DNA of 64,000 nucleotides, taken from positions 1-64,000 of IMG/VR virus record IMGVR_UViG_3300030339_000003, one strand, 5' to 3'. The DNA comes from a virus. The notes under the pieces are model-generated. The model did no database searches, was not told the DNA's origin, and saw only the letters and a program-made list of their open reading frames with translations. Position 1 is the stretch's first letter. Each line of letters begins with the position of its first letter. A program made the translations under genes and the position numbers. Positions 7,886 to 15,361 of the stretch are shown here, one piece after another.

Positions 7886-8446
7886 TTATTTTGAATAAGG
7901 AAAATCATTCTTTTTGATTTTAACCATACGGCCATCGGGATGATGCCAAACGATACCTTCGATGTCACTATCTTTAAGGTATTCCATTATACCTTCGTAA
8001 TCACGCGGACCGTGCATTAACCAATGAGCGCCATGACGATAAAGAACATGCTCAGTTAAGTTTTCAGGATTAGGACCATGCCGCGTACCAATTTTTGGGC
8101 CGCATACTTCATACGTTCCATCTTCCGGATAATCGGACAGAGCTGCGATAGCTTCTTTAATAAACTTATCTTGACCTTTGGTAGGTAACACCCAGCCAGG
8201 CCAATGCCCAGTAACTGGATCTGGTTCAGGTTGCGCAGGAATAAAATCAGGTGGTGGTGTGCGACCAGTTTTTGCATCATAACGAATATAGACAATACCT
8301 TTTTCTATCAATATCGCCATACCATCGTATTTGCGCGTGGCAGTTCCTTCCCCGGCAATAACCCACTCGGCACCTTCACTGATTTCGTTATAAACTTTAC
8401 GATTACCTTCATAACTTCTTTTAAATAAAGATAAAATCTTTTTCAT
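7886..8446 (-). CDS. RNA-ligase-like nucleotidyltransferase
   Basis: A 186-residue protein with the covalent nucleotidyltransferase signature. Lys39-x-Asp41-Gly42 is the probable adenylated lysine motif. A motif-III-like block (Thr-Tyr-Glu113-Val-Cys-Gly-Pro-Lys) and motif-IV Ile-Glu163-Gly-Ile-Val-Trp follow. The motif-V block is Met-Val-Lys-Ile-Lys-Lys around 174-179. The order and spacing fit a minimal RNA-ligase catalytic domain; small phage RNA ligases of this kind are known as DUF5565-type proteins. It would seal RNA breaks using ATP, for instance after host-nuclease attack on tRNA. It lies 9 bases after the thymidylate synthase gene. Substrate is not shown by the sequence. Confidence 0.78.
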   Translation of the reverse strand: MKKILSLFKRSYEGNRKVYNEISEGAEWVIAGEGTATRKYDGMAILIEKGIVYIRYDAKTGRTPPPDFIPAQPEPDPVTGHWPGWVLPTKGQDKFIKEAIAALSDYPEDGTYEVCGPKIGTRHGPNPENLTEHVLYRHGAHWLMHGPRDYEGIMEYLKDSDIEGIVWHHPDGRMVKIKKNDFPYSK

Positions 8447-8455
8447 AACTGGCCC

Positions 8456-9502
8456 TTAAATAGCTACTGGTGCTTTGATAGGATCGTGATGGTTATAATT
8501 GATCAACTCAAAATCATCAATCGTGTAATCGAAGATAGAATCCTTTTTCTTAATATACATAAGCGGCTTTGCATATGGTTCACGAGTTAATTGCAACTTA
8601 ACTTGTTCCAGATGGTTTTGATAGATGTGCACATCAACACCATTGTAAACAAGTTCACCTGGCACCATGTTAACTTGCTGGGCAATCATTTGCGTAAGCA
8701 AAGCATATGAAGCGATGTTAAACGGTAAACCTAAGAAAGTGTCCGAACTACGCATGAGGAAGAAGCAGTTTAGTCGACGAGTGGGGATACCAGCGTCATC
8801 AAACTGTTTCTTTAATTTCTCAGGTTCTGCTATCTCGCCGTTTTCTGGATTAAGAAGCAACATGTGAACCACACCGAATTGATATTTTTTATGACGAAAC
8901 AGTTCAAAACGTTCGTACAATGACAATTCGGTAGTAGTGAACTGGAAATAGTTGTGACAAGGTTCTAATGCCATTTGATCTAACTGACCCACATTAATAG
9001 CACTGACATAAATACGACGGTTATCGGGATCGTTCTTTAACAAGTCAATTACTTTTTGAATCTGATTAGTGGAACGACGATAAACACACGCAGGAGGGTT
9101 GCCATTATCTTTCTGCATGTAACCTTCAAAATGGTAACCTTTGGATTCCAAATGGCATCTGATACGGTGTCCGGTATCATGTGTTATATAAGTGTCAACC
9201 CAATCGGTCCATTGTTTACCATAGACTGGACCCAAGTCACCATTTTTATCAGCCCATTCTCGCCAGATCTTAACCCCATTATCTTCCAGGTACTCAATGT
9301 TGGTTTCGCCTTTAAGGAACCAAAGCAGTTCATGGATGATTGAACGCAAATGAGTTTTCTTGGTAGTAACCAAAGGGAAACCATCTGCCAGATTAAAACG
9401 TAACATACGACCAAATACAGATAACGTGCCAGTACCAGTACGATCTGATTTAGGAGTACCGCTCGTTAATACATCTTCGAGTAATGCCAAATAGTTTTTC
9501 AT
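8456..9502 (-). CDS. thyA: Thymidylate synthase with two insertions
   Basis: It makes dTMP from dUMP using methylene-tetrahydrofolate. The catalytic Cys182 sits in Ala-Leu-Glu-Pro-Cys-His-Asn. The dUMP phosphate-binding Arg-Arg pair is in Asp-Asn-Arg-Arg-Ile (about 160-164). The [11 protein letters not shown] block and the Gly-Val-Asp-Val-His-Ile-Tyr-Gln-Asn block near the C-terminus are intact. At 348 residues it is about 80 longer than E. coli ThyA (264). The extra length falls in two places: about 102-143, after Gly-Lys-Gln-Trp, and about 192-245, after the Phe-Gln-Phe that follows the active Cys. The frame continues through both. The C-terminus Pro-Val-Ala-Ile is the usual ending. Confidence 0.97.
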   Translation of the reverse strand: MKNYLALLEDVLTSGTPKSDRTGTGTLSVFGRMLRFNLADGFPLVTTKKTHLRSIIHELLWFLKGETNIEYLEDNGVKIWREWADKNGDLGPVYGKQWTDWVDTYITHDTGHRIRCHLESKGYHFEGYMQKDNGNPPACVYRRSTNQIQKVIDLLKNDPDNRRIYVSAINVGQLDQMALEPCHNYFQFTTTELSLYERFELFRHKKYQFGVVHMLLLNPENGEIAEPEKLKKQFDDAGIPTRRLNCFFLMRSSDTFLGLPFNIASYALLTQMIAQQVNMVPGELVYNGVDVHIYQNHLEQVKLQLTREPYAKPLMYIKKKDSIFDYTIDDFELINYNHHDPIKAPVAI

Positions 9503-9519
9503 TTTAAAGGTTTCCTTAA

Positions 9520-9816
9520 TTAAGCAATCATTGTTCCGAGAATATCTTTACGCAAACCCGTGGTGATTTTAAATTCACTCAGCTCATCTTTTTCTTGGTC
9601 GTAAACAAATTGTACTACTTTGATCAAAGCGTTAGGCGGGAATTTGCGTAACACATTATCAGAAATGAATTTATAATTTAAACATTTGGTTTTGGGTGTT
9701 GCTCTAAAGCGTTGGCTTATATTAACTCCTTTTGTATCTCGGATGATGATACCGGCCATATCCTTGGTAACAGAAAGATCTAATATAAGCTCAATTTCCA
9801 TTTTCTTTTTAAACAT
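9520..9816 (-). CDS. Unknown 98-residue protein
   Basis: The ATG at 9816 is chosen because AAGGTGAT lies at a proper distance; an in-frame GTG at 9822 is less likely. The protein begins Met-Phe-Lys-Lys-Lys-Met-Glu and looks like a small alpha/beta protein. No motif is recognised. Its stop and start overlap the spacing of the 183-residue gene before it, suggesting cotranslation. Confidence 0.6.
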   Translation of the reverse strand: MFKKKMEIELILDLSVTKDMAGIIIRDTKGVNISQRFRATPKTKCLNYKFISDNVLRKFPPNALIKVVQFVYDQEKDELSEFKITTGLRKDILGTMIA

Positions 9817-9823
9817 GATCACC

Positions 9824-10375
9824 TTAAAAGATTAAATTATTGCCTGGAGTGGGTTCGGGTGTCGCATCTTTAAACCCTTCCATACCTTTATTAAACAATA
9901 GTTCATTATAGGCAGTGATCTTTTGTTGGATGGATGGATAGATTTCATCCAGGTTAATGTCCATGTAAAGTTTGCCTTCCTGCAAAGCGATTAACGTTGG
10001 ACCTAATTCCATATCAATCAACAATTGGCCTTTTGGTGTACCATCGTGGTTTTTAGACGAACCCGTAGTAATTTTAACAAAGACACCTTCAATTTGTTCT
10101 GGTGTCAATTGAACTGTTTTTAAGAAATCATCAACAAGGTTATCAGCTCCTGCTTGAACTTTAGCAATGCTTTCCTCAATACGCATTACGTCAAAATCAT
10201 TATGAATGCCAAAACCCAAACACGTTGCTAAAGTAAATTCATTATTAAACTTTTTAAATGAATCTTTATTAAGTTCTAACAATTCATGTTCTGCAAGTTC
10301 AACATTCATTTGCTCGATTTCTTCGGGTGTTAACGGCAGGGCAACCTGCCGTATTAAACGTTTCTTAGTTACCAT
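9824..10375 (-). CDS. PLT-family phage protein 3
   Basis: 183 residues, acidic and mostly helical. The N-terminus after a basic start is Val-Ala-Leu-Pro-Leu-Thr-Pro-Glu-Glu, the same motif as the cluster at 6478-7794. Residues 30-60 follow a similar helix pattern to the 193-residue member. No catalytic motif. Genes on both sides overlap or abut it. Function unknown. Confidence 0.62.
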   Translation of the reverse strand: MVTKKRLIRQVALPLTPEEIEQMNVELAEHELLELNKDSFKKFNNEFTLATCLGFGIHNDFDVMRIEESIAKVQAGADNLVDDFLKTVQLTPEQIEGVFVKITTGSSKNHDGTPKGQLLIDMELGPTLIALQEGKLYMDINLDEIYPSIQQKITAYNELLFNKGMEGFKDATPEPTPGNNLIF

Positions 10376-10376
10376 A

Positions 10377-10694
10377 TTAACTTAACCACCTTTCAAGGTC
10401 ACTTTCTTTGCGACAAACTAGCGTCTCAAAGATTTCAATTTCGTTGTAATAGTCTTCACTATCAACGCCGTGTTTACAACGATCGTAAATAGAGCCTTCG
10501 CTCATTTCTTCCCACGGAGTCCAAGGGTGTTTGGTTCCCCACTTGGGTTTGGTGTGAGTACGAGCCATGATGTTTTTATCGTGCTTACGAGCAAAAAGAA
10601 CTTTAGTAATCAGCTCTTTGGTTTTCTCATCAGCAGTAATAAACAGAACTTCAAGCTGTTCATCACTCATGTATTCTTTATCATTTAGTTTCAT
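10377..10694 (-). CDS. Unknown 105-residue protein
   Basis: The start at 10694 has AGGTGATC 7 bases upstream; the in-frame GTG at 10703 lacks this. It is a charged, soluble protein with a Trp-Gly-Thr-Lys-His-Pro-Trp-Thr-Pro-Trp segment in the middle and a Cys near residue 75. It ends Leu-Glu-Arg-Trp-Leu-Ser. Not recognised. It lies between two other unknown genes in the 11727-7886 unit. Confidence 0.6.
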   Translation of the reverse strand: MKLNDKEYMSDEQLEVLFITADEKTKELITKVLFARKHDKNIMARTHTKPKWGTKHPWTPWEEMSEGSIYDRCKHGVDSEDYYNEIEIFETLVCRKESDLERWLS

Positions 10695-10703
10695 AATGAT
10701 CAC

Positions 10704-11108
10704 CTAAGGTTTAATCATACGCTGCATTATTTTTACAGCCAATTGTTTATTGATAAGAGAATCCGACCCAGTATTTGAATGAGCCGTGAATTCTACTACG
10801 ATATTTTTTTGTGGATTAGGGTTAGGGTTACGTTGGACCTTTGCGCCTAAAACAATATCGGCATTTATAATCTCGTCGCCATCAACAGTGACTTTTAAGA
10901 AATTAACGTGTCGTTCACCAGTTGTCAAAAGATGAATATCTTCAAAAGTAACGGGAGGAAGATTATTAGTGCCGCTAAATTGATCGCTAATACAGTGACC
11001 GTCTTTATCGATATACAACACACCGGCGAGCTGAACACTAGCGTCAACACCTTTATATGCGCCAGCAATATCGATATCAGGTATCCCGCTTAAGTCTAAA
11101 GTTTTCAT
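10704..11108 (-). CDS. Unknown 134-residue protein
   Basis: The open frame extends upstream to 11303, but that part overlaps the exonuclease gene in another frame. The ATG at 11108 (Met-Lys-Thr-Leu-Asp-Leu), next to the exonuclease stop, is the likely start. It is a beta-rich protein with an Asn-Pro-Asn-Pro-Asn-Pro run near residue 93. No domain is recognised. The repeated Asn-Pro codons produce a telomere-like ttaggg pattern that has no separate meaning. Confidence 0.6.
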   Translation of the reverse strand: MKTLDLSGIPDIDIAGAYKGVDASVQLAGVLYIDKDGHCISDQFSGTNNLPPVTFEDIHLLTTGERHVNFLKVTVDGDEIINADIVLGAKVQRNPNPNPQKNIVVEFTAHSNTGSDSLINKQLAVKIMQRMIKP

Positions 11109-11109
11109 A

Positions 11110-11727
11110 TTAACGCTCGATGATTTGTTCAGTGGTGAGTTTGGCATTAGGGTCAGTAATGAACGCAAGTTGCAATCCATCACGTTGACAATCACCCAAT
11201 GCATTATGGTTAGCGAACTCCATACCGGTTTTAATGTAACCTTTGATTTCACCCGTTGCTTGGAAAATAGCAGTAGGGACGTCAAGGATTTCATTATAAC
11301 CAATTGGGTTCTTGATCTTTAATAACTTGCACGCATTATTCGTCCAAACATAATCAGCATGTGTACGACGACAGAACACGATAGGTTTGTTCGACATAAG
11401 CCATTTAAAGAACTCAGGTAATGACTTAGAAATACTGGTCGGGTTTTTTAATACTTCTGCAATTTGAGAAGCATTACGTTCACGCCACCACTTGCCTGTT
11501 GCTTTGTCAATATCAAACCCTAAGAAAAACTGCTCAGTTAAATCCAGATTAACATAGAAGTTAAGGTCAGGAATTTCCATCGCCAATTTAGTTTCTTCCA
11601 CACTGAAACGGTTAAACTTAAACCCGCCAAAGCTTAACAGACCAGCATCAGGTTGTAGAGATGCAGATTCGTAATCGATCACAGCAGTGTTCGCATTAGC
11701 AATAACTTGTTCTGTAGAAATAGACAT
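11110..11727 (-). CDS. DnaQ-type 3'-5' exonuclease (DEDDh)
   Basis: 205 residues. Exo motif I is Asp18-x-Glu20, motif II has Asp125 in Thr-His-Ala-Asp-Tyr-Val-Trp, and motif III has His174 and Asp179 in Asn-His-Asn-Ala-Leu-Gly-Asp-Cys-Gln-Arg-Asp. This is the RNase T/DnaQ fold with the DEDDh arrangement. Similar stand-alone phage exonucleases include T4 DexA-like and Rv2179c-like 3'-5' exoribonucleases. It could trim DNA or RNA ends or help degrade host nucleic acid. It is the first gene of its unit, with an octamer and leader stem-loop just upstream. Confidence 0.85.
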   Translation of the reverse strand: MSISTEQVIANANTAVIDYESASLQPDAGLLSFGGFKFNRFSVEETKLAMEIPDLNFYVNLDLTEQFFLGFDIDKATGKWWRERNASQIAEVLKNPTSISKSLPEFFKWLMSNKPIVFCRRTHADYVWTNNACKLLKIKNPIGYNEILDVPTAIFQATGEIKGYIKTGMEFANHNALGDCQRDGLQLAFITDPNAKLTTEQIIER

Positions 11728-11735
11728 AAAGATCC

Positions 11736-11763
11736 TTAATAAAAGAAAGTTGCACCATATTAA
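11736..11763 (-). promoter_or_regulatory. 5' leader stem-loop (weak)
   Basis: The 6-base arms ttaata (11736-11741) and tattaa (11758-11763) lie between the octamer at 11766 and the exonuclease ribosome site. It is A:T only and weak alone, but its position matches the stronger leaders elsewhere. Confidence 0.35.
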
Positions 11764-11765
11764 TA

Positions 11766-11773
11766 ATAATACA
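11766..11773 (-). promoter_or_regulatory. Early-type octamer promoter (TGTATTAT, minus strand)
   Basis: A minus-strand TGTATTAT octamer lies between the 11804 terminator and the 11727 start codon. It fits the recurring T-N-Y-ATTA-Y pattern and lacks only the preferred A/C positions. Confidence 0.45.
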
Positions 11774-11803
11774 GTGTAAAAGTGTTAAAATAAAGTTTAT
11801 ACT

Positions 11804-11831
11804 AATACTCCTACCGTGAGGTAGGAGTATT
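11804..11831 (-). terminator. Terminator hairpin
   Basis: A perfect 12-bp stem (aatactcctacc / ggtaggagtatt) with a 4-base loop, 13 bases after the stop of the gene at 11845. On the minus strand AGTATAAACTTTATTTTAAC follows, so again the U-rich run is displaced from the stem. Confidence 0.75.
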
Positions 11832-11844
11832 AAAGTATGATCAA

Positions 11845-12255
11845 TTATTCAAAACGAGCTTTACTGTCACTCGTGTAGATTGTACCGAATTTGGTAAGCA
11901 ATTCCGTAATAGCATGAAACACATCCATGTTATCTTTGAAATTCCATTTATTGTGTTTTGCAAAATACATTACAAAGTTATCGACGTTATGGACATCATA
12001 AGTGCCGCAAATATGCCTAACGGTTTGTTCAATAACCTTTTTAACTGTGTCACGATAACCGTACACATGGTTCTTCACTTTTAAGTATTCAGAAACCAAG
12101 CACGTAATAATAGTCGGAAGACAACGCAAATCCATGTTGTCATTTTTAACTTTATCAAAGATGGTAACAATACGATCATCATTGATAGGGATATTTAATT
12201 CCATTTTGTTATTGTAATAACGGAACTTAAATTTAAAGTTGTGTAATTTACTCAT
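11845..12255 (-). CDS. Unknown 136-residue protein
   Basis: The ATG at 12255 (Met-Ser-Lys-Leu-His) is slightly favoured over 12270 because GGGG precedes it, but neither has a strong ribosome site. The protein is soluble and helix-rich with two Cys (Leu-Arg-Cys-Leu-Pro and Ile-Thr-Cys-Leu-Val) and a late Cys-Gly-Thr-Tyr. Not recognised. Hairpins lie on both sides, so it could be its own short unit. Confidence 0.55.
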   Translation of the reverse strand: MSKLHNFKFKFRYYNNKMELNIPINDDRIVTIFDKVKNDNMDLRCLPTIITCLVSEYLKVKNHVYGYRDTVKKVIEQTVRHICGTYDVHNVDNFVMYFAKHNKWNFKDNMDVFHAITELLTKFGTIYTSDSKARFE

Positions 12256-12280
12256 AAAGCTTAACCCCATGAAAATAAAA

Positions 12281-12298
12281 GGGTAGGAAAGTCTACCC
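12281..12298 (-). terminator. Short terminator hairpin
   Basis: A 6-bp stem (gggtag / ctaccc) followed on the minus strand by a direct TTTTATTTTC run. It lies about 10 bases after the stop of the 104-residue membrane protein gene. Confidence 0.6.
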
Positions 12299-12308
12299 TT
12301 ATTATCTG

Positions 12309-12623
12309 TTACTTATTACATGTGTTTGGTAATAAAACATAACTTGTTTGTGAATCAGTCTTAGCGATAAATGAACACCCCGTTAACTTATCATTAACTA
12401 AAACAAGATTAACATTATTACCTTTAATTTCTTCAAAACGCTGATCAACCAAATTGTCAGTTTGTTGTCGAGCTTTGTTTTCCATCGAAATTGGGTCATT
12501 ACCTTGAGACGCCCATAATACACCCATAATGATCATCGCAACCATAGTAAACATTACAATTGCTTGACGACGTACGATTAACAATCTTGCAATCCATTTC
12601 ATAGAACGATAAAATACAGACAT
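12309..12623 (-). CDS. Membrane-anchored small protein
   Basis: 104 residues. Basic N-terminus, then one hydrophobic segment (about residues 22-40, Val-Met-Phe-Thr-Met-Val-Ala-Met-Ile-Ile). A soluble tail of about 60 residues follows with two Cys (Gly-Cys-Ser-Phe and Thr-Cys-Asn), which could form a disulphide if the tail is periplasmic. Topology is inferred. Function unknown; one of several small membrane proteins in this early region. Confidence 0.65.
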   Translation of the reverse strand: MSVFYRSMKWIARLLIVRRQAIVMFTMVAMIIMGVLWASQGNDPISMENKARQQTDNLVDQRFEEIKGNNVNLVLVNDKLTGCSFIAKTDSQTSYVLLPNTCNK

Positions 12624-12630
12624 TTAAAAC

Positions 12631-12774
12631 CTACTTAGCAAAGTTAGGAGCAAACCCATCAACCAGTTTAAAGGTCACTGCAACGACTGCTGCAATAACT
12701 GCCATAGTCACCAGAAAGTCTTGGTTTTCTTTTGGTGTTTTATTAAGTGAATTAATAATATCTTTATCGAACAT
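12631..12774 (-). CDS. 47-residue single-pass membrane protein
   Basis: The start at 12774 lies inside the last 11 bases of the 184-residue gene, so the two overlap. The protein has an N-terminal polar helix (Asn-Lys-Thr-Pro-Lys-Glu-Asn), then a Val/Ala-rich hydrophobic stretch (about 21-38). It ends Asp-Gly-Phe-Ala-Pro-Asn-Phe-Ala-Lys. Likely an inner-membrane microprotein of unknown role. Confidence 0.55.
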   Translation of the reverse strand: MFDKDIINSLNKTPKENQDFLVTMAVIAAVVAVTFKLVDGFAPNFAK

Positions 12775-13318
12775 GTACAATTCTCCCTACGCCTTGTTCA
12801 TAAAGGAAATCTTCAATACGCGCATTTAGTGATTCAATCTTTTCTAAATAAGCGCCATGATCTTTAACGCGATAAATAAACCCGAATTCCCAAACTGGAT
12901 AAACTTGGAATCCTGGTGGCGCATTAAAGTTTGGTGAACCATCTTCATTAAAACACCAGTTAAGCGTTTTGGCGGCTAATGAATAACCATGGAATCCACT
13001 TTCTTTTAATAACTTACTTAAGAAATTAAAGAATGGATCGGCATTTCTCCCAGCTGCAAAGATAAAGTAAAAAGCATCATTGCGAGGTTCTAGAAACTCT
13101 TCTCTTTTATTATTTGCTGGCGCGTTCAACCATTTTTGATATTGCTCAACGATAGTGTGTCCAGAACAACTCCAAACGGTCTGAATTCCATCAATGTTAT
13201 TTAATAAACGTAAAGTGTTAATCATGCGTTCATCAATACCACGATAACCACCATCGATGATCTTTTGATTACGTAACTTTAAAATACGATACTTTTTATC
13301 ACTTACTGTATGAAACAT
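12764..13318 (-). CDS. Unknown 184-residue protein with SCSGH motif
   Basis: Soluble protein containing Ile-Gln-Thr-Val-Trp-Ser-Cys-Ser-Gly-His near residues 45-54. A similar Ser-x-Ser-Gly-Arg/His loop occurs in TYW3-like proteins and in several uncharacterised phage proteins, but the match is too short to assign function. A Pro-rich loop (Asn-Ala-Pro-Pro-Gly-Phe-Gln-Val-Tyr-Pro-Val-Trp) is present later. It overlaps the microprotein gene downstream and abuts the 90-residue gene upstream. Confidence 0.62.
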   Translation of the reverse strand: MFHTVSDKKYRILKLRNQKIIDGGYRGIDERMINTLRLLNNIDGIQTVWSCSGHTIVEQYQKWLNAPANNKREEFLEPRNDAFYFIFAAGRNADPFFNFLSKLLKESGFHGYSLAAKTLNWCFNEDGSPNFNAPPGFQVYPVWEFGFIYRVKDHGAYLEKIESLNARIEDFLYEQGVGRIVHVR

Positions 13319-13590
13319 TAAGGGCGCTCCATTTTAAAACAAGTCCATGAATTAATAATGTGTTTGCGTACTTTATTTAATTCTTTATCTACTGATTTCC
13401 AAGAAACACCATTAGCTAATGGTTCTTGAGGAGCACCCCAGATTGTTCCCTGCGTATTATTTTGAAAAATAATATCAAAATGTTCGCAACGGTCTTCATT
13501 GGAGCGTATGATGGGTTCAATCATAACAATACTACCAAGATCAATAACAATTTCACCAATAACCGTATCGAATCCTTTAATTTGATTCAT
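13318..13590 (-). CDS. Unknown 90-residue protein
   Basis: A small soluble protein. The first 60 residues look like beta strands (Asp-Thr-Val-Ile-Gly-Glu-Ile-Val-Ile-Asp-Leu, then Ile-Val-Met-Ile-Glu-Pro) with a charged helix at the C-terminus. It shares the boundary base with the next gene (13318), implying coupled translation. No family recognised. Confidence 0.58.
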   Translation of the reverse strand: MNQIKGFDTVIGEIVIDLGSIVMIEPIIRSNEDRCEHFDIIFQNNTQGTIWGAPQEPLANGVSWKSVDKELNKVRKHIINSWTCFKMERP

Positions 13591-13593
13591 AGC

Positions 13594-14223
13594 TTAATAT
13601 CCTTTCTTTGCAGGAGGAACCGGTAATGAAGAATCGAAGTTTACTGTTCTTTTACCAGCAGGCATTTCACCATCGGTATTAAACTTAACAGTATCGTTAT
13701 CAGTCGGTGGTGTGACGTTATAAGTAATACTAATATAACGTTTGTATTCCGTATCCAGGAACTTATTCAGGTCACCGGTATATGGGACAGTCACGTCTAC
13801 GTTTTCATACTTAGCGAGACGCCCACGCGCTACGGAGAGCAACTTTAAAACAGTAGTGAGTGATCTGCTCAACCAACGAATGCGGTCCTTACCGGCCGTT
13901 AAGAGCGCAATAGTGGATACGCCGCGCATGTAACCATCACCACCCATAAACAATGCATTGGCCATTGCGTCATCTGACAGATTACCATAAGCAATACGTG
14001 CACGTTCTTCATTGTACATTTCTTTGTGGGGATCGGATTCACCTTCACCAAACCAATTGTTAGCCGGCGTCCACGGACGGTTAAAGGTAAAGTTCCTTAA
14101 AGTAAATGCCAGCAATTGACGACACTCGGTGTTATCCAGGTCATTCAAATTTGTTAAGATACTTTTAGCGCCATCGTAAGTAATGATTTCGCTTTCTAAT
14201 TCTTTCATGCTTTTAGTTGACAT
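13594..14223 (-). CDS. Unknown 209-residue phage protein
   Basis: Unrecognised. The N-terminal ~150 residues look helical, with a Trp-Thr-Pro-Ala-Asn-Asn-Trp-Phe-Gly-Glu-Gly-Glu segment and a Met-Gly-Gly-Asp-Gly-Tyr-Met-Arg-Gly loop. The C-terminal ~60 residues are Pro/Asp/Asn rich and probably flexible. No membrane or catalytic motif is seen. It lies in the middle of the 19681-12309 unit. Confidence 0.6.
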   Translation of the reverse strand: MSTKSMKELESEIITYDGAKSILTNLNDLDNTECRQLLAFTLRNFTFNRPWTPANNWFGEGESDPHKEMYNEERARIAYGNLSDDAMANALFMGGDGYMRGVSTIALLTAGKDRIRWLSRSLTTVLKLLSVARGRLAKYENVDVTVPYTGDLNKFLDTEYKRYISITYNVTPPTDNDTVKFNTDGEMPAGKRTVNFDSSLPVPPAKKGY

Positions 14224-14235
14224 ATCGATACCCCA

Positions 14236-14400
14236 TTATTTGTTTGCGGTATTGACCATTAACATGGTGCTTACCAAAAGTGCAATAAACCAGCACATGA
14301 TTTTAAACTTATATTTAGAACGACTCTTTTCTGCCGTCAAAGCGGTTTCTAAAGAAAACCAAAAAGAAATCATCCAACAAACAAACCAGACAATAAACAT
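14236..14400 (-). CDS. 54-residue two-segment membrane protein
   Basis: The frame starts at an ATG at 14400. It encodes two hydrophobic segments (about 2-17, rich in Trp and Phe; about 34-50) separated by a basic loop (Glu-Lys-Ser-Arg-Ser-Lys-Tyr-Lys). GGGG precedes the start. It fits exactly the gap between two other genes, which supports it being real. Role unknown. Confidence 0.6.
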   Translation of the reverse strand: MFIVWFVCWMISFWFSLETALTAEKSRSKYKFKIMCWFIALLVSTMLMVNTANK

Positions 14401-14411
14401 ATTTGCCCCAA

Positions 14412-14738
14412 TTAAAAAATCAAACTACGTTTAATACGTTGGATGTCTTTATAGATAGTCCCGCTAGACATTTTAAACAGTTCCTGAAACACCGCAGGCT
14501 CAAACCGTGGGATATTACGAGTAACCAACAACTCGTTATAAAAGTCCGCACGTTCTTTTTGAGTAGGTGCTTTCCTTAGCTTTAACAATTTAAGTTCACG
14601 TGTTGTTTTATCATACAACTCGAATTGAACATAGATATGATGCACACCAGTTCGAAATACTTTAACCTTACTTTGAACGGGCTGCGTACAGATATCTAAA
14701 CGTATGCTCGTTAATAACTTTAATAAATCGTAATTCAT
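14412..14738 (-). CDS. Small protein with possible C-terminal helix-turn-helix
   Basis: 108 residues, strongly basic. The last ~35 residues (Phe-Gln-Glu-Leu-Phe-Lys-Met-Ser-Ser-Gly-Thr-Ile-Tyr-Lys-Asp-Ile) have the rhythm of a helix-turn-helix: helix, short Ser-Ser-Gly turn, second helix with Thr-Ile-Tyr-Lys. A DNA-binding regulator is possible but not proved. The N-terminal part is beta-rich. Confidence 0.55.
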   Translation of the reverse strand: MNYDLLKLLTSIRLDICTQPVQSKVKVFRTGVHHIYVQFELYDKTTRELKLLKLRKAPTQKERADFYNELLVTRNIPRFEPAVFQELFKMSSGTIYKDIQRIKRSLIF

Positions 14739-14750
14739 ACTGCCCCCAAT

Positions 14751-15143
14751 TTATTGTAAACATTTCTCAAAATAACTTAGTAAATCTTTTTTCCAACCCA
14801 ATTGATGTGGGTCAACATGTTGTTCAATAGATAGTCCCGACTTTCCGTATTTATTTCTACTTATATCCAAACAAAAGTGAGTCAATAAATCTTGACTTAC
14901 TGTCATTTCAACTTGACAAGAAAGTTCTGTATTAGAAATAAATCTTTTGTCACTTAAAAGTAATGCACGATATTTAGTGCGGGACGATTTAACAATGGTA
15001 GTAAACAATCCATCTTTTTCTGGCAAAGACAGAGAATTGAAAGTAGGGTCTTCTTCCCAATGTTTACTTAAATTAGGAACCGATTCAATTAATTGCTTAA
15101 TTGCAGCAAGCAATGCTTCTTTGTAGTTCTCTGCATTTAACAT
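14751..15143 (-). CDS. Unknown 130-residue protein
   Basis: Soluble, helical, slightly basic. It has Cys near the middle (Leu-Ser-Cys-Gln-Val), Phe-Cys-Leu-Asp later, and Lys-Cys-Leu-Gln at the end. No motif recognised. Gene spacing of 12-21 bases to both neighbours fits one long unit. Confidence 0.58.
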   Translation of the reverse strand: MLNAENYKEALLAAIKQLIESVPNLSKHWEEDPTFNSLSLPEKDGLFTTIVKSSRTKYRALLLSDKRFISNTELSCQVEMTVSQDLLTHFCLDISRNKYGKSGLSIEQHVDPHQLGWKKDLLSYFEKCLQ

Positions 15144-15164
15144 AGTAATACCTCGACAGTTAAG

Positions 15165-15350
15165 TTATTTGTTTTCTTTCCATGCAAGCTTAGCCAACAA
15201 AATGGCAACAGATTTATTGTGGCCTGCAGCACGGAATGTTCTAACCTTATTTTTCATAAAGTCAGCTTTCTTTTGTTTAGCCGAACGGATGTCAATAGCA
15301 AATTTGGTGCGATCAACATTATCGAGCGTTTGGGTAGTTTTTTCGTTCAT
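15165..15350 (-). CDS. Unknown 61-residue basic protein
   Basis: Small Lys-rich protein (Ala-Lys-Gln-Lys-Lys-Ala, Lys-Asn-Lys-Val-Arg), predicted helical, with a plausible AGGA ribosome site. Its start is divergent from the plus-strand DUF1353 gene with only 11 bases between. Possibly nucleic-acid binding by charge, but no family is recognised. Confidence 0.5.
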   Translation of the reverse strand: MNEKTTQTLDNVDRTKFAIDIRSAKQKKADFMKNKVRTFRAAGHNKSVAILLAKLAWKENK

Positions 15351-15361
15351 AACAAAATCCT

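Noticed and set aside
10816-10830. Telomere-like ttagggttaggg repeat
   Set aside because: It lies inside a gene and simply encodes an Asn-Pro repeat; only two to three copies.
11109-11303. N-terminal extension of the 134-residue gene
   Set aside because: It overlaps the exonuclease gene in another frame; the ATG at 11108 fits the tight gene spacing better.
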